Shown in pieces: positions 18,765 through 31,200 of a stretch of DNA of 64,000 nt. The DNA lies in the NCBI RefSeq assembly GCF_013205025.1, contig NZ_JABMLE010000001.1, forward strand, positions 558,001 through 622,000, read 5' to 3'. Numbering within the stretch: position 1 is the stretch's first letter; each line of letters begins with the position of its first letter. The notes below the pieces were generated by a model. That model saw only the letters and a list, made by a program, of their open reading frames with translations, was not told the origin of the DNA and did not search any database. A program made the translations under genes and the position numbers. This stretch comes from Rathayibacter sp. VKM Ac-2857. Lineage in GTDB: Bacteria; Actinomycetota; Actinomycetes; Actinomycetales; Microbacteriaceae.

Positions 18765-19583
18765 GTGTCCACCGCTCCCCCAGCGTCCGCCCAGTCCCGG
18801 CGCCGGATCGGGGCCGAGATCCTCCTGGTGCTCGGGCTCTCGCTCGGCGCCTCGGCGGTCTACTCCGTGGTGTCGATCGCGAACAAGCTCACCCGCTCCG
18901 TCGCGCTCGGGCAGCAGTCGACGACGATCAACGGGGCGCTGAGCGACAGGCCGGCCTTCGACCTGATCTACCAGCTGCTCGCGCTGTTCTTCGACGTCGT
19001 GCCGGTGCTGCTCTGCGTCTTCCTGCTCTGGCAGGCCGGTCCGCGGCCGCTCGGCCGGCTCGGGCTCGACCTGCGCCGGCCGCTCCCCGACCTCGGCACG
19101 GGAGTCGTGCTCGCGGTGGCGATCGGCGCGCCCGGCATCGGTCTGTACGTGCTCGGGCGGGCGCTCGGCATCACGGTGGCGGTCGTGGCGTCGCCTCTGG
19201 ACGCCTACTGGTGGACGGTGCCCGTGCTGGTGCTCTCGGCGATCCGGGCGGGGGTGCAGGAGGAGGTGATCATGATCGGCTACCTCTTCGCACGCCTCGG
19301 CGACCTCGGCTGGGGGCGCTGGCGGATCCTGTTCGCGAGCGCGCTGCTGCGGGGCAGCTACCACCTGTACCAGGGCATCGGGCCGTTCATCGGCAACGTG
19401 ATCATGGGTGTGGTCTTCGGTCTGTTCTACCAGCGCTTCGGGCGCACGCTGCCGCTGGTGATCGCGCACTCGATCATCGACATCGTGTCGTTCGTGGGCT
19501 ACCCGCTGGCGGTCGCCCTCTGGCCGGAGCTGTTCGCGGCGCCGACCCCGCAGCCGACGCCCTCCGTCACTCCGACGCCCTGA
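18765..19583 (+). CDS. CPBP-family intramembrane metalloprotease (Abi/CAAX-like)
   Basis: About 272 residues with seven or eight hydrophobic segments. The CPBP motifs are motif 1 QEEVIMIGYLF (paired Glu), motif 2 SYHLYQG (His) and motif 3 IAHSIID (His). Members cleave membrane-embedded peptides or act in bacteriocin self-immunity; the substrate here is unknown. The C-terminus is a Pro/Thr tail (PTPQPTPSVTPTP). The GTG at 18765 follows an AAGGGG Shine-Dalgarno-like sequence; a longer frame exists but overlaps the divergent promoter region. Confidence 0.8.
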   Translation: MSTAPPASAQSRRRIGAEILLVLGLSLGASAVYSVVSIANKLTRSVALGQQSTTINGALSDRPAFDLIYQLLALFFDVVPVLLCVFLLWQAGPRPLGRLGLDLRRPLPDLGTGVVLAVAIGAPGIGLYVLGRALGITVAVVASPLDAYWWTVPVLVLSAIRAGVQEEVIMIGYLFARLGDLGWGRWRILFASALLRGSYHLYQGIGPFIGNVIMGVVFGLFYQRFGRTLPLVIAHSIIDIVSFVGYPLAVALWPELFAAPTPQPTPSVTPTP

Positions 19584-19612
19584 CGCCCCTCGTCGTCCGG
19601 CGCCGGGCGGCC

Positions 19613-19667
19613 GATCCGTCACGAACGGTCGTGTTGCGAAAGCGGACACGACCGTCCGCGACGGATC
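19613..19667. terminator. Bidirectional hairpin between convergent CPBP gene and gcvP
   Basis: GATCCGTC (19613-19620) pairs with GACGGATC (19660-19667), and ACGGTCGTGT (19625-19634) pairs with ACACGACCGT (19646-19655). An internal loop separates the two stems. It ends both converging transcripts in 95 bp of intergenic DNA that lacks the dispersed repeat. Confidence 0.7.
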
Positions 19668-19678
19668 GTCGGCGGGCG

Positions 19679-22564
<2,886 letters not shown>

Positions 22565-22939
22565 CTACTCGCCCACCAGCTCGTCGTAGGCGGCCGCGTC
22601 GAGCAGGCCGTCGGGCAGCGCGTCGAAGCGCACCTTGATCAGCCAGCCGTCGCCGAAGGGGTCGGTGTTGACCAACTCGGGGCTGTCGACGACGGCGGTG
22701 TTGGTCTCGAGGACCTCGCCGTCGACGGGCGCGAACAGCTCGCCGACCGACTTGGTCGACTCGATCTCGCCGACGACGCTGCCGCCCTCGACCCGGCTGC
22801 CCGCCTCGGGCAGCTCGACGAAGACGACGTCGCCCAGCTTGTCGGCGGCGTAGGCGGTGATGCCGACGGTCGCGGTCTCGCCCTCGACCAGGATCCACTC
22901 GTGGTCGGAGGTGTACTGGAGCTCGGTGGGAACGGCCAT
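22565..22939 (-). CDS. gcvH: Glycine cleavage system H protein
   Basis: A 124-residue lipoyl carrier protein. The lipoylation site is Lys63 in [14 protein letters not shown]. The N-terminus [12 protein letters not shown] and the C-terminal GDGWLIKV are standard for GcvH. It shuttles the aminomethyl group between GcvP and GcvT. It starts 2 nt after the gcvT stop. No lipoate ligase or synthase gene lies in the window. Confidence 0.96.
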   Translation of the reverse strand: MAVPTELQYTSDHEWILVEGETATVGITAYAADKLGDVVFVELPEAGSRVEGGSVVGEIESTKSVGELFAPVDGEVLETNTAVVDSPELVNTDPFGDGWLIKVRFDALPDGLLDAAAYDELVGE

Positions 22940-22941
22940 GG

Positions 22942-24198
<1,257 letters not shown>

Positions 24199-24289
24199 GG
24201 GAGTTCTCCAATTCGTCGCAGTGCTGCGCACGCGCCCGCACAGGTCGGTGATGCGTGGCACAGCAGTGCCGTGGGAACTCCCCCTCTGT

Positions 24290-24460
24290 CGTGGTGCCTG
24301 AGAGATTCACGCCGCCCCTCACGGGGCGAGCGCTTTCACCATCGGCGGATCCTCTGCGGATCGCTTTCCAGAGTGGCCAGTTCGACGCGGTACAAGACCT
24401 GAGAGATTGGCGGGGAGGCTTGCTCCTTCGGTGCCGACCGGAGTCGGCTCTCCCGCGTCG
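24290..24460 (-). promoter_or_regulatory. Tandem glycine riboswitch (two aptamers) controlling gcvTHP
   Basis: On the minus strand, aptamer 1 (about 24457-24398) reads GGGAGAG...CACCGAAGGAGCAAG...CTCTCAGG, and aptamer 2 (about 24377-24298) ends with ATCTCTCAGGCACC. The GAGAG/CTCTC P1 pairing and the CCGAAGGAGCAA core are hallmarks of the gcvT RNA family. The expected logic is an ON switch with glycine. Just after aptamer 2, GGGAGTTC (minus strand, 24282-24275) is complementary to GAACTCCC between the Shine-Dalgarno and the gcvT ATG (24206-24199). This suggests translational control. Confidence 0.9.
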
Positions 24461-24525
24461 CGTATGCGGCCCGGTATTCGGTTGTCCGCTCACCCTAGCG
24501 GGCGGGTGCGCGTCCTGTCCCCCCG

Positions 24526-24588
24526 CCGCGAGATGCCACTTGTGCACGGCTTTCGCGGCGTGTCGCGTGCACAAGTGGCATCTCGCGG
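24526..24588. repeat. Perfect 23-bp inverted repeat between gcvT riboswitch and nrtR
   Basis: The left arm (24526-24548, starting CCGCGAGATGCC) and right arm (24566-24588) are exactly complementary around a 17-nt loop; CCCC/GGGG flanks extend the pairing. It is in a divergent intergenic region, so it is not an obvious terminator. The remaining bases of 24199-24696 hold the riboswitch and the nrtR promoter, with no gene. Confidence 0.85.
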
Positions 24589-24623
24589 AGGGGGACGGAG
24601 TCGAGCGCAGGCGGAGGAGGGAC

Positions 24624-24653
24624 TTGGCGTTCGGGTCGGGGTGACACTAAGCT
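24624..24653 (+). promoter_or_regulatory. Promoter of the nrtR-nad operon
   Basis: TTGGCG (24624-24629), an 18-nt spacer and TAAGCT (24648-24653). Confidence 0.5.
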
Positions 24654-24668
24654 CCGGGGAGTCGTTAG

Positions 24669-24681
24669 GGTCAGGGTGACC
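24669..24681. promoter_or_regulatory. Candidate NrtR operator
   Basis: GGTCA-GGG-TGACC, a perfect 5-bp inverted repeat, sits between the predicted promoter and the Shine-Dalgarno of the regulator gene. GGGTGAC also occurs 34 bp upstream across the -10 box. The position suits autorepression of the nad operon; the identity of the binding protein is inferred from the adjacent gene. Confidence 0.4.
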
Positions 24682-24696
24682 TTTAGGGAGGGTCTC

Positions 24697-25380
24697 GTGG
24701 AGGCAGCAGCGCCGCAGCTCGCGGTGTCGACCGTGATCTTCGCGCTGCGTCCGCATCCGGAGACCGGGGCCGCGGCCGTCTGGATCCCCGTCGTCCGCCG
24801 GCTGCGCGATCCGTATCAGGGGCTCTGGGCGCTGCCCGGCGGTCCCCTCCGACCGGACGAGGACCTCGCCGAGGCGGCGCGCCGCACCCTCCGCGAGACG
24901 ACGGGCCTCGCTCCCCGTTACCTGGAGCAGCTCTACGCCGTCGGCGGCACCGAGCGCTCCCGCGGCGAGCGCCGCGTCGTCTCGATCGTCTACTGGGCGC
25001 TGGTGCGGACCTCCGAGGCCGACGCCGCGATCGTGGACGAGAACGTCGCCTGGCTCTGCACCGACCTGATGCCCGAGCTGGCCTTCGACCACGGTCTGAT
25101 CGTCGACTACGCCCTCTGGCGCCTGCGCAACAAGATGGAGTACTCCCGCATCGCGCAGGCCTTCCTCGGCGAGACGTTCACGCTCGCCCAGCTGCGCGAG
25201 GTGCACGAGGCCGTCCTGCAGAAGCCCCTCGACCCGGCGAACTTCCGCCGGACGATCGAGGCCTCCAAGACCGTGGTGCCGACCGAGCAGCGACTGACGG
25301 GCACCCGTCACCGCCCGCCCCGGCTGTACCGCTACGACGGGTCCGTGGCACTCGTCGACAACGGGCCCCTGCCGGTCTAG
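24697..25380 (+). CDS. nrtR: NrtR-like NUDIX-related transcriptional regulator of NAD synthesis
   Basis: 227 residues. A Nudix-like domain occupies about 10-150 and a winged-helix region about 150-225 (FTLAQLREVHEAVLQKPLDP then NFRRTIEAS), the NrtR domain order. The Nudix box has Arg-Thr-Leu-Arg-Glu-Thr where the hydrolase consensus has Arg-Glu-U-x-Glu-Glu, so two metal-binding Glu are Thr and catalysis is probably lost. NrtR proteins sense ADP-ribose and repress NAD genes. It precedes nadABC by 83 nt of almost pure G+C. The GTG at 24697 is chosen for its AGGGAGG Shine-Dalgarno; the alternative GTG at 24676 lies within the putative operator. Confidence 0.82.
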   Translation: MEAAAPQLAVSTVIFALRPHPETGAAAVWIPVVRRLRDPYQGLWALPGGPLRPDEDLAEAARRTLRETTGLAPRYLEQLYAVGGTERSRGERRVVSIVYWALVRTSEADAAIVDENVAWLCTDLMPELAFDHGLIVDYALWRLRNKMEYSRIAQAFLGETFTLAQLREVHEAVLQKPLDPANFRRTIEASKTVVPTEQRLTGTRHRPPRLYRYDGSVALVDNGPLPV

Positions 25381-25463
25381 CACCGGCCGCCGCCCGCACC
25401 AGGCCGCCGCCGGCCCCGGACCGGCCGCCGCCCCCGTCCGAACCGCACCATCGAGGAGACACC

Positions 25464-26774
25464 GTGACATCGGTCGACAGCACCATCCAGCTCATCGAGC
25501 GGGGCGCCGCCCCCGGCGCGACCTGCGCACCCGAGCTCGCCGACGCGCCCTGGTCCTTCGACCTCGGCCTCCCCGCCTACGGCCCGGGCGCCTCGCAGGC
25601 GGACCCGATCCCGGCGGCGTCGCCCGTGCAGGGCCGGCTGCCGGACGAGTACACCGCGGCGAGCGCCGACGAGCTGCACCGCCGCATCCTCGCGGCGAAG
25701 GAGACGCTGGGCGAGCGCGTCGTCGTGCTCGGCCACTTCTACCAGCGCGACGAGGTGGTGCAGTACGCGGACTTCGTCGGCGACTCCTTCCAGCTCGCGA
25801 AGGCGGTGGCGAACCGACCCGACGCCGAGGCGATCGTCTTCTGCGGCGTGCACTTCATGGCCGAGACGGCGGACATCCTCTCCCGGCCGGATCAGGCGGT
25901 CATCCTGCCGAACCTCGCCGCGGGCTGCTCGATGGCGGACATGGCCGACATCGACTCGGTCGAGGACGCCTGGGCCGAGCTGACCGAGCTCTACGGCACC
26001 GAGCCGGACGCCGACGGCCGCGTCCCGCTGATCCCGGTGACCTACATGAACTCGTCCGCGGCACTCAAGGCATTCTGCGGACGCAACGGCGGTGTGGTCT
26101 GCACCTCCTCGAACGCGACCACCGTGCTCGAGGACGCGTTCGCGCGCGGGCAGCGGGTCCTCTTCTTCCCGGACCAGCACCTCGGCCGCAACACCGCGAA
26201 GGCGATGGGCGTGCCGCTCGAGCGGATGCCGATGTGGAACCCGCGGAAGCCCGGCGGCGGCTCGGACGAGGCGACGCTGCTCGACGCGCAGGTCATCCTC
26301 TGGCACGGCTTCTGCTCGGTGCACAAGCGCTTCACGGTGGCGCAGATCGAGCGCGCGCGCCTCCAGCACCCGGACGTCCGCGTGATAGTGCACCCGGAGT
26401 GCCCGATGGCGGTCGTCGACGCGGCGGACGAGTACGGCTCGACCGACTACATCGTCAAGGCGATCCAGGCCGCGCCGGCGGGCAGCACCTTCGCGATCGG
26501 CACCGAGATCAACCTGGTGCAGCGCCTGGCGGTGCAGTACCCGCAGCACACCATCTTCTGCCTCGACGACGTCGTCTGCCCGTGCTCGACGATGTACCGC
26601 ATCCACCCGGGGTACCTCGCCTGGGTGCTGGAGGGGCTGGTCGCGGGGACGGTGCACAACCGGATCTCGGTCGACGAGTCGGTGCAGGACCAGGCACGCG
26701 TGGCGCTCGAGCGGATGCTCGCGGCGGTGCCGCCGGCCGGGCCGGCCGCTCCTGCTCCCGTGGCGGGGGTCTGA
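25464..26774 (+). CDS. nadA: Quinolinate synthase A
   Basis: 436 residues. It condenses iminoaspartate with dihydroxyacetone phosphate to quinolinate and carries a 4Fe-4S cluster. The expected Cys are in FCGVHFMAETADIL, CTSSNA and DDVVCPCSTMYR. LGHFYQRDEVVQYADFVGDS is the usual N-terminal substrate region. It starts with GTG after GAGGAG. It is second in nrtR-nadA-nadB-nadC-desulfurase. Confidence 0.96.
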   Translation: MTSVDSTIQLIERGAAPGATCAPELADAPWSFDLGLPAYGPGASQADPIPAASPVQGRLPDEYTAASADELHRRILAAKETLGERVVVLGHFYQRDEVVQYADFVGDSFQLAKAVANRPDAEAIVFCGVHFMAETADILSRPDQAVILPNLAAGCSMADMADIDSVEDAWAELTELYGTEPDADGRVPLIPVTYMNSSAALKAFCGRNGGVVCTSSNATTVLEDAFARGQRVLFFPDQHLGRNTAKAMGVPLERMPMWNPRKPGGGSDEATLLDAQVILWHGFCSVHKRFTVAQIERARLQHPDVRVIVHPECPMAVVDAADEYGSTDYIVKAIQAAPAGSTFAIGTEINLVQRLAVQYPQHTIFCLDDVVCPCSTMYRIHPGYLAWVLEGLVAGTVHNRISVDESVQDQARVALERMLAAVPPAGPAAPAPVAGV

Positions 26775-26775
26775 C

Positions 26776-28275
26776 GTGTCCCGCGTCGTCGTGGTCGGCA
26801 GCGGGATCGCCGGCCTGGTCGTCGCCCTGCTGGCCTCGCGTCGGCACGAGGTCGTCCTCGTCACCAAGGGCGCGCTCGCGGAGTCGAGCACGCGCGCCGC
26901 GCAGGGCGGGATCGCCGCCGTCACCGCGGCGGGAGACTCCGTCGCCCTGCACGTCGAGGACACCCTGACCGCGGGCGCCGGGCTGTGCTCGCGCTCGGCC
27001 GTCGAGGTGCTCTGCGCCGAGGGCCCGGCAGCCGTCGCCGCGCTGCAGGCCTGGGGCGTCGGCTTCGACCGCGACGGCGACGACCTCGCCCGCGGCCTGG
27101 AGGGGGCGCACTCGCGGCCTCGGATCCTGCACGCCGGGGGCGACGCGACCGGATCCGCGATCGAGGAGGCGCTCGTCGTCGCGGTGCGCGCCGCCGCGGT
27201 CACGGTGCTCGAGGAGACGGTGCTGGTCGACCTGGTGCGGCCGGGAGCGGCCGTGACCGGCGTGGACGTGCTGCGGGACGGACGGGTCGAGCGGATCGCT
27301 GCCGATTCCATCGTCCTCGCGACCGGCGGGGCCGGGCAGCTCTACCGGCACACCACGAACCCCGCGGTCGCGACCGGCGACGGGCTCGCCGCGGCGCTGC
27401 GGGCCGGCGCCCAGACGGCCGACCTGGAGTTCTACCAGTTCCACCCCACCTCACTCGCGCTGCCGGGCGGGTTCCTGGTGTCGGAGGCGGTCCGCGGCGA
27501 GGGCGCGGTGCTGCGCGACGCCGCGGGTGAGCGCTTCCTCGTCGGGGTGCACCCGGACGCCGAGCTGGCGCCCCGCGACGTGGTCGCCCGCGCGATCGCC
27601 GACCGGATGCTGCTCCAGGGCGGGCTGCCCGTGCACCTCGATGCGCGCGCCATTCCCGCGGACGTGCTCGCGCGCCGCTTCCCGACCATCTCGGCCGCCT
27701 GCCGCGCGGGCGGTCTCTCGCTCGCCGACGACCTCATCCCCGTGACGCCGGCCGCGCACTACTGGATGGGCGGGATCGCGACCGACCTGGACGGGCGGAC
27801 CAGCCTCCCCGGGCTCTTCGCCGTGGGCGAGGTCGCCTGCACCGGCGTGCACGGCGCGAACCGGCTGGCGTCGAACAGCCTGCTGGAGGGCGTCGTCTTC
27901 GCCCGGCGAGTCGCGGCGGCGCTCGACGGACCGCCCGCGATGCCCTCGTCCGAGGCGCCGGAGCCCTCCGCCCTCGTGCCGCTCGCGCTCGACCGCGCGC
28001 TCCTGCAGGAGACGCTCTGGTCGGGCGCGGGGCTCTCGCGCGACGCGGCCGGCCTCGAGGCGGCCCGTGCCGTGCTGCTCGCCGCAGGCTCCCCCGCGCC
28101 GCTCTCGCGGGCGACCCTCGAGGACGCGAACCTCCGCACCTCCGGCCTCGCCCTGATCGACGCCGCCCTGGCCCGCGCCGAATCGCGCGGCGCCCACCAC
28201 CGCACCGACCACCCCCACCCCTCGGCGAGCGCCTACCGCGTCGCCGGCACGAGAAAGGTCGCCGTCCCGTGCTGA
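26776..28275 (+). CDS. nadB: L-aspartate oxidase
   Basis: A 499-residue FAD enzyme oxidising L-aspartate to iminoaspartate for NadA. The N-terminal dinucleotide fold is VVVVGSGIAGLVVALLAS. The active-site region STRAAQGGIAAV and the later HPTSLALPGGFLVSEAVRGEG and GVHGANRLASNSLLEG match the succinate-dehydrogenase/NadB family. It starts 1 nt after the nadA stop and overlaps nadC by 7 nt. Confidence 0.95.
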   Translation: MSRVVVVGSGIAGLVVALLASRRHEVVLVTKGALAESSTRAAQGGIAAVTAAGDSVALHVEDTLTAGAGLCSRSAVEVLCAEGPAAVAALQAWGVGFDRDGDDLARGLEGAHSRPRILHAGGDATGSAIEEALVVAVRAAAVTVLEETVLVDLVRPGAAVTGVDVLRDGRVERIAADSIVLATGGAGQLYRHTTNPAVATGDGLAAALRAGAQTADLEFYQFHPTSLALPGGFLVSEAVRGEGAVLRDAAGERFLVGVHPDAELAPRDVVARAIADRMLLQGGLPVHLDARAIPADVLARRFPTISAACRAGGLSLADDLIPVTPAAHYWMGGIATDLDGRTSLPGLFAVGEVACTGVHGANRLASNSLLEGVVFARRVAAALDGPPAMPSSEAPEPSALVPLALDRALLQETLWSGAGLSRDAAGLEAARAVLLAAGSPAPLSRATLEDANLRTSGLALIDAALARAESRGAHHRTDHPHPSASAYRVAGTRKVAVPC

Positions 28276-29132
28276 CCCGTCAGAGCATCGAGCGCATCGT
28301 CACCCTGGCCCTGGAGGAGGACGCCCCCTGGGGCGACCTCACCTCCGACACCCTGCTGCCCGCCGACGCGACCGCTTCGGCGGCACTCGTCGCCCGCGAG
28401 CCCGGCGTCTTCAGCGGCGGGGCGGTGCTGCTCGGCACGTTCCTGCAGGCCGACTCGCGGGTCCGGGTGCAGGACGTCGCCGCGGACGGCACGGTCTTCG
28501 CGGCCGGTGACGTCCTCGCCCGGATCGACGGCCCGGCCGGCGGGGTGCTGCGCGGCGAGCGCGTGGCGCTGAACCTGGTGCAGCGGATGAGCGGCATCGC
28601 GACGCTGACCGCGCGCTACGTCGAGGCCGTGGCGGGCACCCGCGCGCGCATCGTCGACACCCGGAAGACTACGCCGGGACTGCGGGCGCTCGAGCGGCAC
28701 GCCGTGCGCAGCGGTGGCGGGCACAACCACCGCTTCTCACTCTCGGACGCGATCCTGGCGAAGGACAACCACCTCGCGATCCTCGCCCAGCGCGGTCTCG
28801 ACCTGACGGAGGCGCTGCTCGCCGCGCGCGCGGCCGTCTCGCACACGACGCACATCGAGGTCGAGGTGGATCGGCTGGAGCAGATCAGCGCGGCCCTCGC
28901 CGGCGGCGCCGACACGATCATGCTCGACAACTTCACGCCCGAGCAGCTGGCGCAGGGCGTCGTGCTGATCGGCGGCCGGGCCGTGGTCGAGGCCAGCGGC
29001 GGGGTGAACCTCGACACGGTCCGCGCGATCGCGGAGGCCGGCGTCGACGTGATCTCCGTCGGAGCGCTGACGCACAGCGTCCGCTCGCTGGACCTCGGCC
29101 TCGACATCGCGATCGAGGCTCCGGCCGCGTGA
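28269..29132 (+). CDS. nadC: Quinolinate phosphoribosyltransferase (nicotinate-nucleotide pyrophosphorylase)
   Basis: 287 residues. It converts quinolinate and PRPP to nicotinate mononucleotide. Conserved parts are RVALNLVQRMSGIAT, DTRKTTPGLRALE and the C-terminal ASGGVNLDTVRAIAEAGVD. The GTG start lies inside the end of nadB and the stop overlaps the next gene (GTGA), so translation through the operon is coupled. Confidence 0.95.
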   Translation: MLTRQSIERIVTLALEEDAPWGDLTSDTLLPADATASAALVAREPGVFSGGAVLLGTFLQADSRVRVQDVAADGTVFAAGDVLARIDGPAGGVLRGERVALNLVQRMSGIATLTARYVEAVAGTRARIVDTRKTTPGLRALERHAVRSGGGHNHRFSLSDAILAKDNHLAILAQRGLDLTEALLAARAAVSHTTHIEVEVDRLEQISAALAGGADTIMLDNFTPEQLAQGVVLIGGRAVVEASGGVNLDTVRAIAEAGVDVISVGALTHSVRSLDLGLDIAIEAPAA

Positions 29133-30250
29133 TCTACCTCGACCACGCGGCGACCTCGCCCGTGCGCCGCGAGGTGCTCGAGGCGATGTGGCCGTTCCTG
29201 ACCGGCGAGTACGGCAACCCGTCCAGCAGTCATGCGCTGGGCGCGTCTGCGGCCCGCGCACTGGAGGAGGCGCGGCGGCACGTGGCGCGGTTCCTCGGAG
29301 GGCGCGGCTCGGAGGTCCTCTTCACCTCGGGCGGGACGGAGTCGATCAACACGGCGGTCAAGGGCATCGCGCTCGGCGGTCTCACCGCGCAGCGCGGCCG
29401 GCACGTCGTGATCTCGGCGATCGAGCACGAGGCGACGGTGGAGTCGGCCGACCATCTGCGGCGGCTGCACGGCTTCGAGGTGTCGGTCGCGCCGGTGGAC
29501 GGCGCGGGGCGGCTCGATCTGGAGGCGCTCGCCACGCTGCTGCGGCCGGACACGGCGCTGGTCTCGGTGCTGGCGGCGAGCAACGAGATCGGCACGCTGC
29601 AGGACGTGCCGGCGATCGCGGCGCTCTGCCGGCCGCACCGGATCCCGCTGCACGTGGACGCGGTGCAGGCGGCGGGGTGGATCGACCTGGCCGGGCTGGG
29701 CGCGGACGCGATGTCGATCTCGGGGCACAAGCTCGGGGCGCCGAAGGGCGTGGGGGCGCTGCTGCTGCGCAGTCGCGTGCCGTTCGAGCCGCTCGTGCAC
29801 GGCGGCGGTCAGGAGCGGGCGCGGCGCTCGGGGACGGAGAACGTGGCGTTCGCGGTGGCGCTCGGGGCGGCGGTGCAGCTCGTGGATGCCTCGCGGGGCC
29901 CCCGCGTCTCGGCCGTGCGCGACGCGTTCGCTCTGCGGGTGGCGGCGGAGGTGCCGCGGGCGGTGCCGCTCGGGTCGGCGGAGCACCGGCTCCCCTCGAT
30001 CGCGTCGTTCGTCGTGCCCGGGCGCAGCGGCGAGTCGATCCTGCTGGCGCTGGAGGAGCGCGGCGTCGTGGTCTCCAGCGGCTCGGCCTGCGCGGCCGGC
30101 CGCGACGAGCCGTCGCCGACGCTCCTGGCGCTCGGGCTCGAGCCGGCCGTCGCCCAGACGGCGGTGCGCTTCAGCTTCGGCGCGGAGTCGACGCCGGCGG
30201 ACGCGGACGCGGCGGCAACCGCGTTCGCGGCGGTGCTCGCGCCGGGCTGA
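29129..30250 (+). CDS. NifS-type cysteine desulfurase of the nad operon
   Basis: A 373-residue class V aminotransferase-fold cysteine desulfurase. The PLP lysine is in SISGHKLGAPKG and the catalytic Cys in SSGSACAAG. In the nad operon it probably supplies sulfur for the NadA 4Fe-4S cluster, as for the desulfurase next to nad genes in Bacillus. It overlaps nadC by 4 nt. It could also serve tRNA thiolation; operon position favours the NadA role. Confidence 0.88.
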   Translation: MIYLDHAATSPVRREVLEAMWPFLTGEYGNPSSSHALGASAARALEEARRHVARFLGGRGSEVLFTSGGTESINTAVKGIALGGLTAQRGRHVVISAIEHEATVESADHLRRLHGFEVSVAPVDGAGRLDLEALATLLRPDTALVSVLAASNEIGTLQDVPAIAALCRPHRIPLHVDAVQAAGWIDLAGLGADAMSISGHKLGAPKGVGALLLRSRVPFEPLVHGGGQERARRSGTENVAFAVALGAAVQLVDASRGPRVSAVRDAFALRVAAEVPRAVPLGSAEHRLPSIASFVVPGRSGESILLALEERGVVVSSGSACAAGRDEPSPTLLALGLEPAVAQTAVRFSFGAESTPADADAAATAFAAVLAPG

Positions 30251-30298
30251 CGTCCGCCGACTTCCACCCGCGGCTGGTCGCGGTCGCCCGCGTCCACC

Positions 30299-30319
30299 TC
30301 ATGCTGGTCGAGCAGCGGA
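30299..30319. repeat. Remnant of the dispersed repeat at the 3' end of a gene
   Basis: TCATGCTGGTCGAGCAGC, the terminal block of the repeat family, lies between the convergent desulfurase gene and the next minus-strand gene. It supplies the last codons and TGA stop of the latter. Confidence 0.6.
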
Positions 30320-31096
30320 GGCAGATCGCGACATCCAGCTCGTCACGACGACTGCGTCCGCGTGCTCGATGTCGAGCTCTGCCGCCGCATCCGCGGAGAG
30401 GGCGCGGACGAGCGCGCACACCCGGAGACGTCCGAAGGGATCGACGAAGCGACCGATGTCGAGCAGCTCGTCGCGGAGAGCCCCCGCCTCGAAGATCTCG
30501 TCGATGGCATCGAGATCGGCCTCCCCCCAGGGCGATCGTGTGAGAGCGAATGCGTCACCGAGGAACGGCTCAAGCGCGTCTCGGGCTGCTGTCGAATCGG
30601 TCGTGCTCGCGACGCCGACCCAACCGTCCGGCAGCTGATGAGCGACATAGGAGACGAGAACGTCGGCTCGCAGCCGATCGAGGGCGGCGAGGAGATCAGG
30701 AGCCAGCGCATCGGAGTGGGAGACGCGCCCGGTGGGAATGATCGAGAGATCGATCCGATCGCCGAGGTGCTCCGGAAGACGCACGGGATCGAGCGCCGCG
30801 ACTACTCGAGCGTCGGAGATCTGCTGGCCGTCCCAGTAGCCCTGCACGGTGGTGACGCCCTCCCGCTGGAAGCCGAGCGGAAGGTCGGTCAGGACTTCGA
30901 TGCCGGCCGCGTGCTGCAGAACGTGGTCGTAATGCCCTCGGCCGATCGCCGCGAGGCGTACGCGCCCGCCGTCCGCCCGAACCCGACCAGTAGCGACGAC
31001 GAGGTCATCGCGATCGGAGGAGACGCCCTCCTCCTGAGGGAGGCGTCGGTACTTCCCACTTCTCCTGACGGAGCTCGCCCGATCGCGATCCTCCAC
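30299..31096 (-). CDS. Uncharacterised protein, 265 aa
   Basis: I do not recognise the family. The product is soluble, with no signal peptide or membrane helix. It has a mixed alpha/beta composition, for example VRLAAIGRGHYDHVLQH, VLTDLPLGFQREGVTTVQGY and a Leu/Asp-rich C-terminal half. The GTG at 31096 is chosen because AGGAGG lies 5 nt upstream; a GTG at 31159 would add 21 residues. A strong sigma-70-like promoter lies upstream. The last residues (SAARPA) and stop come from a dispersed-repeat remnant, so the C-terminus may have been altered by repeat insertion. Confidence 0.6.
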   Translation of the reverse strand: MEDRDRASSVRRSGKYRRLPQEEGVSSDRDDLVVATGRVRADGGRVRLAAIGRGHYDHVLQHAAGIEVLTDLPLGFQREGVTTVQGYWDGQQISDARVVAALDPVRLPEHLGDRIDLSIIPTGRVSHSDALAPDLLAALDRLRADVLVSYVAHQLPDGWVGVASTTDSTAARDALEPFLGDAFALTRSPWGEADLDAIDEIFEAGALRDELLDIGRFVDPFGRLRVCALVRALSADAAAELDIEHADAVVVTSWMSRSASAARPA

Positions 31097-31171
31097 GTGC
31101 ACCTCCTGGCATCGTTGCACTCGACGAGAGCCATGACGGCCCACCGTCTCGTCGGTCACTTCTTAGAAGCG

Positions 31172-31200
31172 AAGATACTTCAATTCCGTCTAGATGACAA
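31172..31200 (-). promoter_or_regulatory. Sigma-70-like promoter of the 265-aa protein gene
   Basis: Minus-strand TTGTCA (31195-31200), a 17-nt spacer and TATCTT (31172-31177), in an unusually A+T-rich patch. It is the closest match to the consensus that I noticed in the window. Confidence 0.6.
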
